Shown one piece after another: positions 1 to 5,433 of a DNA stretch of 7,424 nt (position 1 is the first letter of the stretch; each line of letters opens with the position of its first letter). This DNA is from Acidobacteriota bacterium (GTDB taxonomy: Bacteria; Acidobacteriota; Polarisedimenticolia; Polarisedimenticolales; Polarisedimenticolaceae), in NCBI GenBank assembly GCA_011773795.1, contig WVWW01000129.1, forward strand, positions 1 through 7,424. Direction: 5' to 3'. The notes beneath the pieces are model-generated. The model did not search any database. It saw only the letters and a program-made list of their open reading frames with translations, and was not told the DNA's origin. The translations under genes were made by a program, and so were the position numbers.

Positions 1-521
1 TTGCTGCGCGCCACGCGGCTGTTGAGGATGTCGCCGAGGATCGCGACCCGCAGCCCGTCGAAGCCGCCCTTGGGCTGGCGGATCGTGTAGGCGTCGAGCA
101 GCGCCTGCGTCGGGTGCTCGTGGGCCCCGTCGCCGGCGTTGACGATCGAGCAGCGGGTGTGACGCGCCAGGAAGTGCGGCGCGCCGGGCTGCGAGTGGCG
201 GATGACGATGAAGTCGGGCGCCATCGCCTCGAGGTTCCGCGCCGTGTCGAGCAGCGTCTCGCCCTTCGAGAAGCTCGACGTCGAGGCGGAGAAATTCAGC
301 GCGTCGGCGGACAGCCGCTTCTCCGCCAGCTCGAACGAGGAGCGCGTGCGCGTCGAGGGCTCGACGAAGAAGTTGACCACGGTCTTGCCGCGCAGCGTCG
401 GCACCTTCTTGATCTCGCGCGTCCCGACCTCCGCGAAGCCCTCGGCGGTGTCGAGGATCAGGCTGATCTCCCCCGGGTCCATGCCGTCGATCCCGAGGAG
501 GTGGCCGGACTGCAACCTCAT
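1..521 (-). CDS. pyrB: Aspartate carbamoyltransferase catalytic chain, 3' part cut by the window edge
   Basis: Aspartate carbamoyltransferase joins carbamoyl phosphate to aspartate, the first committed step of pyrimidine synthesis in the cytoplasm. The 173 visible residues are the N-terminal, carbamoyl-phosphate-binding half of a protein usually about 310 residues long. The signature STRTR is at residues 56-60 in VEPSTRTRSSFE. The substrate-contacting Lys is K86 in SKGE, HEHPTQ is at 134-139, and the domain boundary GDILNSRVARS is at 163-173, just before the edge. The ATG at 521-519 overlaps the pyrR stop codon as ATGA. An AAGGGGG ribosome-binding site (529-535, inside the end of pyrR) lies 7 bases upstream, which supports this start and translational coupling to pyrR. 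A dihydroorotase gene (pyrC) often follows in pyrR-pyrB operons, but that lies outside the window. Identification is firm; only the C-terminal aspartate domain is missing. Confidence 0.96.
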   Translation of the reverse strand, partial: MRLQSGHLLGIDGMDPGEISLILDTAEGFAEVGTREIKKVPTLRGKTVVNFFVEPSTRTRSSFELAEKRLSADALNFSASTSSFSKGETLLDTARNLEAMAPDFIVIRHSQPGAPHFLARHTRCSIVNAGDGAHEHPTQALLDAYTIRQPKGGFDGLRVAILGDILNSRVARS

Positions 522-1084
522 CGCTCGTCCCCCTTGTGCTCTTGGAGATCGAGGACGACGACCTCGTCCCTCCCGTCCGTCTCCTCGACGCGAACTTCGA
601 CCTGCTGGTCACGGGACGTCGGGATGTTCTTGCCGACGTAGTCGGCCTTGATCGGCACCTCGCGATGGCCCCGGTCGACCAGCACCGCGAGCTGCACCCA
701 GGCCGGCCGGCCGAGATCCATCAGCGCGTCGAGCGCGGCGCGGATCGTGCGGCCGGTGAACAGGACGTCGTCGACGAGCACCAGCCCGGTGGCGTCGACG
801 CCGAATTCGATCTCCGTCTTGCGCAAGACAGGATGGCCGGCCATCAACCCGACGTCGTCACGGTAGAGGTTGATGTCGAGGATGCCGACTTCGGGCCGCT
901 TGCCCGAGAGCTCCTCGATCGTGGCGGCGATGCGCTCGGCGATCGGCACGCCGCGCGTGCGGATGCCGACGATGGCGACGTCGTCGGTCTCTGTATTGTT
1001 CTCCAGGATCTCGTGCGCGATGCGCCGGAGCGCGGTAGAGACCGCGTCGGCGTCCATCAGCCGGACGCTCTTTCGCCGTGCCAT
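518..1084 (-). CDS. pyrR: PyrR, pyrimidine operon regulator and uracil phosphoribosyltransferase
   Basis: PyrR binds uridine nucleotides and then pyr mRNA to lower pyr expression; many members are also uracil phosphoribosyltransferases. The 188-residue product is close to the usual 180 or so. The phosphoribosyl-pyrophosphate motif LVLVDDVLFTGRT is at residues 101-113. The family signature DRGHREVPIKADYVGKNIPTS spans 137-157. The N-terminal region TALRRIAHEILENN resembles Bacillus PyrR. I chose the ATG at 1084 rather than the in-frame GTG at 1105 because AAGGAG (1095-1090) lies 5 bases before the ATG, while nothing like a Shine-Dalgarno precedes the GTG. In addition, the GTG lies in the loop of the predicted PyrR-binding hairpin. 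The gene leads the pyrR-pyrB operon and overlaps pyrB by 4 bases. It has its own promoter (1132-1160) and probably controls itself at translation through that hairpin. Confidence 0.96.
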   Translation of the reverse strand: MARRKSVRLMDADAVSTALRRIAHEILENNTETDDVAIVGIRTRGVPIAERIAATIEELSGKRPEVGILDINLYRDDVGLMAGHPVLRKTEIEFGVDATGLVLVDDVLFTGRTIRAALDALMDLGRPAWVQLAVLVDRGHREVPIKADYVGKNIPTSRDQQVEVRVEETDGRDEVVVLDLQEHKGDER

Positions 1085-1089
1085 GGCCA

Positions 1090-1095
1090 CTCCTT
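1090..1095 (-). promoter_or_regulatory. Ribosome-binding site of pyrR
   Basis: AAGGAG in the mRNA sense, with 5 bases between it and the ATG at 1084. It decides the pyrR start over the upstream GTG at 1105. Its first four bases form the closing stem of the predicted PyrR-binding hairpin, so it should be hidden when that hairpin is stable. Confidence 0.8.
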
Positions 1096-1121
1096 GCCGC
1101 CTCACGGGGCTGGCTTAAAGG
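1092..1121 (-). promoter_or_regulatory. Predicted PyrR-binding hairpin that covers the pyrR ribosome-binding site
   Basis: Read in the pyrR mRNA, the leader folds as CCUU (1121-1118), unpaired UAA, GCC (1114-1112), bulged A (1111), GCC (1110-1108), hexaloop CCGUGA (1107-1102), GGC (1101-1099), GGC (1098-1096), AAGG (1095-1092). All four stem segments pair perfectly. The top, AGCCCCGUGAGGCG (1111-1098), matches 12 of 14 positions of the Bacillus PyrR-loop consensus ARUCCNGNGAGGYU as I remember it. The mismatch at the U turns the consensus U-G pair into C-G and so keeps the stem. The final AAGG is the core of the pyrR Shine-Dalgarno. A loop overlapping the ribosome-binding site fits the PyrR-dependent translational repression known from Mycobacterium. 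The pairing is seen in the sequence; PyrR binding is inferred. Confidence 0.72.
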
Positions 1122-1131
1122 AAGTCGGGGT

Positions 1132-1160
1132 ATGCTAGCGACGCGTCGTCTACGCGTCAA
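1132..1160 (-). promoter_or_regulatory. Sigma70-like promoter of pyrR-pyrB
   Basis: On the minus strand TTGACG (1160-1155, 5 of 6 to the -35 consensus) is followed by a 17-base spacer and TAGCAT (1137-1132, 4 of 6 to the -10 consensus). Transcription would start near 1125 and give a leader of about 41 bases, beginning only a few bases before the predicted PyrR hairpin. Such a leader is too short for an antiterminator/terminator pair. No start site has been measured; the call rests on the boxes, the ideal spacing and the position. Confidence 0.65.
1140..1158. promoter_or_regulatory. Possible operator: two ACGCGTC repeats 11 bases apart
   Basis: ACGCGTC occurs at 1141-1147 and again at 1152-1158. 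The first copy with its preceding G forms the palindrome GACGCGTC. The 11-base period places both copies on about the same face of the helix. They lie in the spacer and -35 box of the pyrR promoter, where a bound protein would block RNA polymerase. No matching regulator is seen here, and short CG-rich repeats can arise by chance in such DNA, so this is a weak candidate. Confidence 0.25.
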
Positions 1161-1174
1161 GAAACGCTCCACGT

Positions 1175-1203
1175 TTGACCGTATCGTCGCGTTTGTCTAT
1201 CCT
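1175..1203 (+). promoter_or_regulatory. Sigma70-like promoter of pyrK-pyrD-pyrF
   Basis: TTGACC (1175-1180, 5 of 6 to consensus), a 17-base spacer and TATCCT (1198-1203, 4 of 6) precede pyrK. Transcription would start near 1210, leaving a leader of only about 14 bases before the pyrK ATG at 1224. The -35 box is 14 bases from the -35 box of the divergent pyrR promoter, so the two promoters stand back to back and could share regulation. No PyrR-loop-like sequence is found between this promoter and pyrK. Confidence 0.6.
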
Positions 1204-1223
1204 GCCGGGCGACGAGTTCCAGC

Positions 1224-2030
1224 ATGCCGCGTGACATCACGACCGCCGTTTTAGCCAACACCGACCTGGGTGCGGGCAATTGGTTGCTGGAGTTCGGCGC
1301 TCCCGAGATGGCCGCCGGGATGCGCCCCGCACAGTTCTTCATGATCGGGATTCCGGGATCCGCGACGATCCTGCGTCGACCGTACAGCGTCTGCGGTCTG
1401 CCGGGGACGTTCGACGATCGGCCGCACGGCACGGTCCAGGTGCTCTACAAGGTGGTCGGCCAGGGCACCCGCCTGCTCGCCTCGCTGGCGCCGGGCGCTC
1501 GCATCACCGTTCTCGGACCGCTGGGCAACGGGTTCAACGAGCCGGACGACGCGGAGACGACACCGGTGCTCGTCGCCGGCGGGATCGGTTCCGCTCCGTT
1601 CCCGGCCTGGATCTCCAAACTGAAAGATCGTTTTCCGCCGCCGCTCATGTTCTACGGGGCCGCCGGGGCGGACGACCTGGTACTCGCCGACTGGTTCGCG
1701 GAGCGCACCGAACTGCAGACCGCGACCGACGACGGCAGCGCCGGCACGCACGGACTCGTCACCGAACCGTTGTCGCGGGCGCTCGACCGCGAGAGGGACA
1801 GGAAGCTCAAGCTTTACGCCTGTGGGCCGGAGCCGATGCTCCAAGCGGTGGGCAAGATCGCCGGCGAGCGCGGGCTGACCTGCGAGCTGTCGCTCGAGGC
1901 GCACATGGCCTGCGGCTTCGGGGTCTGCCTCGGTTGCGTCGTCCCGGTCCGTCGCGACGGCGACGAGGTCGGGTACGACCGCGTCTGCCTCGAAGGTCCG
2001 GTCATGGATGCGAGATGTCTGGCGTGGTAG
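1224..2030 (+). CDS. pyrK: Dihydroorotate dehydrogenase electron transfer subunit PyrK
   Basis: PyrK carries FAD and a 2Fe-2S cluster and passes electrons from PyrD to NAD+ in the class 1B dihydroorotate dehydrogenase heterotetramer. The 268-residue protein shows the ferredoxin-reductase layout in order. The FAD-binding RRPYSVCG is at residues 51-58, and the nucleotide-binding LVAGGIGSAP at 116-125. YACGPEPML is at 198-206. The cluster cysteines are C230, C235, C238 and C255 (C-x4-C-x2-C-x16-C), preceded by SLEAHMACGFG. All four cysteines are present, so it should be functional. It is the first gene of the plus-strand operon and overlaps pyrD by 16 bases. No good Shine-Dalgarno precedes the ATG: only CGACGAG in a very short predicted leader, and no better in-frame start is visible. 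Confidence 0.95.
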   Translation: MPRDITTAVLANTDLGAGNWLLEFGAPEMAAGMRPAQFFMIGIPGSATILRRPYSVCGLPGTFDDRPHGTVQVLYKVVGQGTRLLASLAPGARITVLGPLGNGFNEPDDAETTPVLVAGGIGSAPFPAWISKLKDRFPPPLMFYGAAGADDLVLADWFAERTELQTATDDGSAGTHGLVTEPLSRALDRERDRKLKLYACGPEPMLQAVGKIAGERGLTCELSLEAHMACGFGVCLGCVVPVRRDGDEVGYDRVCLEGPVMDARCLAW

Positions 2031-2953
2031 AGCCGGACCTCTCCGTGACGGTCGGACCGTTGGCGCTCGAGAACCCGGTGCTGACCGCCTCGGGGACCTT
2101 CGGATACGGGCTGGAGTTCGAGCCCTTCCTGAAGCTCGACGAGCTCGCGGGTTTCGTGACCAAGGGGCTCTCCCCGCGCCCGCGGGAAGGCAACCCGCCA
2201 CCACGGATCGTGGAGACCCCGGCCGGGATGCTCAACACCATCGGGCTGCAGAACATCGGGGTGGACGCGTTCATCCGCGACAAGCTTCCGCGTCTCCGCG
2301 AGTACGACACCGCGGTGATCGCCAACGTCTTCGGCGAGACCGAGGCCGAGTACGTCGAGGTCTGCAGCAAGCTCGACCAGGCCGAAGGGGTCGCCGCGAT
2401 CGAGCTCAACGTCTCCTGCCCCAACACCGAGCAGGGCGGGATGATCTTCGGCAACGATGCCGCGGCGCTGCACGCGGTGACCGCAGCGTGCCGCAAGGCC
2501 TCACGGCTTCCGCTGATCGTGAAGCTCTCGCCCAACGTGACCGACATCCGTGTCACGGCCCGGGCCGCCGTCGAGGGTGGGGCCGAAGTGCTGTCGCTCG
2601 TCAATACGTTCGTCGGCATGCAGGTCGATGTGGAGCGGCGGCGCCCCGTGCTCAAGAAGGTCTGCGGAGGATTGTCGGGTCCGGCGATCCGGCCGCTCGC
2701 CGTGTGGATGACCTGGCAGGTCCACGAGGCGGTGGACGTTCCGCTGATCGGCATGGGCGGGATCTCCACGGCGGCCGACGCGCTCGAGTTCATCCTCGCG
2801 GGTGCGAGCGCGGTACAGGTCGGCACCGCGAACTTCGTCCACCCCGACGGCTCGATCCGCGTGTTACGCGAGCTGCGCGAGTGGCTGAAGGAGCACGACG
2901 TCGCGACGCTCCGGGAGCTGATCGGAGCGGGACACTCGAAGGCGCCGGCATGA
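2015..2953 (+). CDS. pyrD: Dihydroorotate dehydrogenase class 1B, catalytic subunit PyrD
   Basis: This FMN enzyme oxidises dihydroorotate to orotate and hands the electrons to PyrK. The 312-residue length is typical of class 1B. The substrate loop NVSCPN is at residues 132-137, with C135 as the catalytic base; class 2 enzymes have Ser there, so the Cys marks class 1. Other conserved parts are ASGTFGYG (25-32), TKGLSPRPREGNPPPRI (49-65), GLQNIGVD (77-84), KLSPNVTDI (170-178) and the FMN-phosphate site IGMGGI (245-250). There is no N-terminal membrane extension, which also fits class 1. The ATG at 2015 lies inside the end of pyrK, giving a 16-base overlap with only a weak ribosome-binding site, so translation is probably coupled. 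The stop overlaps the pyrF start as ATGA. The adjacent pyrK supports the 1B assignment. Confidence 0.96.
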   Translation: MSGVVEPDLSVTVGPLALENPVLTASGTFGYGLEFEPFLKLDELAGFVTKGLSPRPREGNPPPRIVETPAGMLNTIGLQNIGVDAFIRDKLPRLREYDTAVIANVFGETEAEYVEVCSKLDQAEGVAAIELNVSCPNTEQGGMIFGNDAAALHAVTAACRKASRLPLIVKLSPNVTDIRVTARAAVEGGAEVLSLVNTFVGMQVDVERRRPVLKKVCGGLSGPAIRPLAVWMTWQVHEAVDVPLIGMGGISTAADALEFILAGASAVQVGTANFVHPDGSIRVLRELREWLKEHDVATLRELIGAGHSKAPA

Positions 2954-3666
2954 GCGTTGCGCCGGAGCGGCGGGTGTTCGTCGCCCTCGACACCGACGAC
3001 CTGGAACGAGCCCGCGAGCTGGCCGAGACGCTGCGCGGCTCCGTGGGCGGCTTCAAGATCGGCCTGCAACTCTTCGGGAGGCATGGAGTCGAGGCGGTCC
3101 GCAGGATCGCTCCCTACGGCGAGGTCTTCCTCGATCTCAAGCTGCACGACATCCCGAACACGGTCGCCGGCGCCGCCGCGTCGATCGCTCGGCTCGGGGT
3201 ACGCTGGTTCACGATCCACGCCAGCGGCGGTGTGCGCATGATGCGTCGCGCCGTCGAGGCGGCGGTCGAGGCGGCGGAAGCGGCCGGCAGGCCGGCGCCC
3301 GGCGCCCTCGCCGTCACGATCCTGACGAGCCACGACGACGACGAGCTGTCGGAGATCGGCCTGCAGGGGCCCTGCGACCGTGCGGTCGTGCGGCTCGCCG
3401 GGCTCGCCCGATCGGCGGAGACGGCCGGGATCGTCTGCTCGCCGCTCGAGATCGGGTCCGTCCGCGAGTGCTTTCCCGACGCGACGCTGATGGTGCCGGG
3501 GATCCGGCCGGCGGCGGCGAGCGTCGGCGGTGACGATCAGTCGCGGGTCGCCACGCCGGCAGCCGCGATCGCGGCGGGCGCCGACCTGCTGGTCATCGGC
3601 CGTCCGATCACGCGCGCCGCCGACCCGCGCGCCGCGGCACGGGCGATTGCCGAAGAGCTGACCTAG
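2950..3666 (+). CDS. pyrF: Orotidine 5'-phosphate decarboxylase
   Basis: PyrF converts OMP to UMP, the last step of the pathway, without a cofactor. The 238-residue barrel protein has the usual bacterial length. The catalytic motif DLKLHDIPNT spans residues 62-71 and supplies D62, K64 and D67; K36 in GFKIGLQLF is the other conserved lysine. FTIHASGG (87-94), VPGIRP (182-187) and the phosphate-gripping GRPIT (217-221) are all present. The start at 2950 overlaps the pyrD stop (ATGA), and GAAGG (2938-2942) lies 7 bases upstream as a ribosome-binding site. pyrE, the step between PyrD and PyrF, is not in the window and must lie elsewhere. Confidence 0.96.
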   Translation: MSVAPERRVFVALDTDDLERARELAETLRGSVGGFKIGLQLFGRHGVEAVRRIAPYGEVFLDLKLHDIPNTVAGAAASIARLGVRWFTIHASGGVRMMRRAVEAAVEAAEAAGRPAPGALAVTILTSHDDDELSEIGLQGPCDRAVVRLAGLARSAETAGIVCSPLEIGSVRECFPDATLMVPGIRPAAASVGGDDQSRVATPAAAIAAGADLLVIGRPITRAADPRAAARAIAEELT

Positions 3667-3671
3667 CCGGC

Positions 3672-4442
3672 ATGGCTTCGCTGCGTGTCACGTTCCTGGG
3701 CACCGGTACCTCGACCGGAGTCCCGGTCCCGACTTGCGTCTGCCCGGTCTGCACATCCAAGGACGCACGCGACAGGCGCTTGCGCCCGTCGGTGCGTCTG
3801 CAATGGGACGATGCGAGCGTGCTGATCGACACCTCGACCGACCTGCGGCAGCAGGCCTTGACCCACGGCATCGAGCGCATCGACGCGGTGCTCTACACCC
3901 ACGCCCACGCCGACCACGTGCTCGGGCTCGACGAGCTGCGGCTGTACAACTGGCGGCAGAAGTCGGCGATCCCGGCCTTCGGTTCGTCGCGAACGCTCGA
4001 TGCGGTACGCCGGACGTTCTGGTACGTCTTCGACGACGAGCCCGGAGAGAGCACGAGGCCGGCGCTCGATCTCCGCCCCGTCGAGGCTCCGTTCGACCTG
4101 CTCGGTCGAACCGTGACGCCCATCCCCGTCGATCACGGCCGGCTGCCGATCCTCGGCTGGCGCATCGGCGGCTTTGCCTACCTGACCGACGTCAGCCGCA
4201 TCCCCGAGGAGAGCTATCCCCTGCTCGCCGATCTCGACGTGCTCGTCTTGTCGGCGCTCCGTACGCGGCCACACCCGACGCACCTCTCGGTCGATGCGGC
4301 CGTCGCCGAGGCGCGGCGTGTCGGTGCGCGCCGGACATTGTTCACGCACATGAGCCACGAGGTCGGCCACGCCGAAACGCAGCCCCGATTACCACGCGGT
4401 ATCGAACTGGCGTACGATGGATTGACCGTCGAGTTGGAGTAG
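3672..4442 (+). CDS. Metallo-beta-lactamase-fold hydrolase, PhnP-like
   Basis: A 256-residue cytoplasmic protein of the metallo-beta-lactamase superfamily. The start GTGTSTGVPVPTCVCPVC (residues 10-27) carries a C-x-C-x2-C group (C22, C24, C27) as in PhnP, where such cysteines help hold a structural zinc. The two-metal site is THAHADH (H77, H79, D81, H82), H155 in VDHGR, D173 in LTDVS and H226 or H229 in FTHMSHE. H201 and H204 in HPTHLS are also typical of the group. PhnP is a cyclic phosphoribosyl phosphodiesterase, but relatives outside phosphonate operons mostly lack a known substrate, so I give no gene symbol. It begins 5 bases after pyrF with no clear Shine-Dalgarno, which suggests co-transcription and translational coupling. 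A role near PRPP or nucleotide metabolism is only a guess from context. Confidence 0.88.
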   Translation: MASLRVTFLGTGTSTGVPVPTCVCPVCTSKDARDRRLRPSVRLQWDDASVLIDTSTDLRQQALTHGIERIDAVLYTHAHADHVLGLDELRLYNWRQKSAIPAFGSSRTLDAVRRTFWYVFDDEPGESTRPALDLRPVEAPFDLLGRTVTPIPVDHGRLPILGWRIGGFAYLTDVSRIPEESYPLLADLDVLVLSALRTRPHPTHLSVDAAVAEARRVGARRTLFTHMSHEVGHAETQPRLPRGIELAYDGLTVELE

Positions 4443-4446
4443 ATCG

Positions 4447-5325
4447 ATGGAAGTGCGGCTGCCGGCGGGCCTCATGGTCGCGTTGCTCGCGTTCAGCGTG
4501 GCCTGGTCCGCTCAGGAGTCTTTGACCCAGGAAGACGTCGTGCGTTTGTTCGTCCAGGGGATGGACAAGGACGCGTTGATCGCCAAGATCGAATCTTCCC
4601 CGGGCGACTACGACGTGTCGGAAGACATGCTCGACGAGTTGCGCATCGCGGGCATCCCCGACGAGGTGCTGCAGGCGATGGTCCGCCGTCAGGCCGAGCT
4701 GCGAGCGGCCTCCGAGGAAGTTGCGGCGGACGAACCCTCTGCCGGGCCGCGTCTCGTCCTTCGGCTCAACCCGAACTGGAAACCGAGCGGTGACGAATCG
4801 CTCCCGGTGCTGCGCGTGCTGGATTCGATCGACCCGGAGACCGCCGAACAACTCGAACTGCGCTCGCAGGATCTACGGATCACGGACATCGGCATCGCCT
4901 TGATGTGCAAGACGGCGGATCACGTGCCGGACCACTGGCGTTCGAAGAGCCCCCTGGGGCGCGATTTCCGCGCGCCGCGGCATCGCCTGCTCGCTTTCGT
5001 CTCGGGCGCCGAGTCGAGCCCGGCAAGCAAGCTCCGCAACACGCTCGGCAAGATCATGATGGCGCCGGGGATGCGCGACTCGCTCGCGGACCTCAACGTC
5101 CTGACCCTCGAGATCCCGCAAGACCTGGGCGTCCCGCTCGAGCCGGGCGTGGCGCACGACCTGGTGCTGGGCATCACGCTACGGGTCGGCGACCGCACCT
5201 ACCTGGTCATGGCCGATGAGCGCGAAGGCGTCGTGCTCACCGATCAGGAGGAGACGACTCTCGCCGCAGTCCTGCGCGGCGGCAACAAGAACCCGTTGAA
5301 GGCTCAGGTCAAGTTCATCGACTGA
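4447..5325 (+). CDS. Exported protein of unknown function with short N-terminal helical module
   Basis: I do not recognise a named family for the whole 292-residue protein. Residues 1-22 look like a signal peptide: hydrophobic LMVALLAFSVAW, probable cut after SA, then QESLTQED. Residues 26-82 form an alpha-helical module (LTQEDVVRLFVQGMDKDALIAKIESSP, then MLDELRIAGIPDEVLQAMV) that I recall from many exported Acidobacteriota proteins, usually of unknown role. A charged Ala/Glu-rich linker (83-99) leads to a C-terminal domain (about 100-292) with beta-rich stretches such as PRLVLRLNPNW and HDLVLGITLRVGDRTYLVM. It has one cysteine (C154) and no second membrane segment or lipobox, so a soluble periplasmic or secreted protein is likely. 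GGAG (4436-4439) is 7 bases before the ATG, overlapping the end of the hydrolase gene. It is probably the last gene of the pyr operon transcript. Confidence 0.8.
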   Translation: MEVRLPAGLMVALLAFSVAWSAQESLTQEDVVRLFVQGMDKDALIAKIESSPGDYDVSEDMLDELRIAGIPDEVLQAMVRRQAELRAASEEVAADEPSAGPRLVLRLNPNWKPSGDESLPVLRVLDSIDPETAEQLELRSQDLRITDIGIALMCKTADHVPDHWRSKSPLGRDFRAPRHRLLAFVSGAESSPASKLRNTLGKIMMAPGMRDSLADLNVLTLEIPQDLGVPLEPGVAHDLVLGITLRVGDRTYLVMADEREGVVLTDQEETTLAAVLRGGNKNPLKAQVKFID

Positions 5326-5334
5326 GTGGCCGCG

Positions 5335-5425
5335 TGGGGTCAAGTCTTGGCATGAGACACAACGACAACGACAGGACTTCGGTCGTGCGCATGAGACGAG
5401 TGTCTCATGCCAAGACTTGACCCCA
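5335..5425. repeat. 91-base inverted-repeat element with perfect 26-base arms
   Basis: The left arm (5335-5360, beginning TGGGGTCAAGTCTTGG) and right arm (5400-5425) are exact reverse complements over 26 bases around a 39-base centre. The 9-mer GCATGAGAC lies in the left arm (5350-5358), recurs at 5389-5397, and appears inverted in the right arm (5402-5410), so a tighter hairpin with a GAGT loop is also possible. The centre holds a tandem AACGAC (5361-5372) and a small ACGAC/GTCGT stem. The element takes up all but 17 bases of the gap between two convergent genes. GTGGC occurs on both sides (5326-5330 and 5429-5433) but not directly next to the arms. It looks like a small non-autonomous mobile or REPIN-like element. 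It may also end transcription from both sides, although there is no run of T after either arm. Confidence 0.85.
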
Positions 5426-5433
5426 GACGTGGC

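Noticed and set aside
1085..1105. Longer PyrR starting at the GTG at 1105
   Set aside because: It has no Shine-Dalgarno, lies within the loop of the predicted hairpin, and the ATG at 1084 has AAGGAG at good spacing.
1085..1131. Bacillus-type antiterminator and terminator pair in the pyrR leader
   Set aside because: The predicted leader is only about 41 bases, with one hairpin and no T-run, so classical attenuation does not fit.
1204..1223. PyrR binding loop before pyrK
   Set aside because: CCGGGCGACG shows some likeness to CCNGNGAGG but misses required bases and has no supporting stem.
2002..3333. 443-codon open frame on the minus strand opposite pyrD and pyrF
   Set aside because: The translation is low-complexity with no recognisable motif, and it lies opposite two genes with complete catalytic motifs. 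Such frames are common in GC-rich DNA.
4422..4450. Internal promoter before the exported-protein gene (TTGACC at 4422-4427)
   Set aside because: At the right spacing the -10 position reads CGATGG, which does not resemble the consensus.
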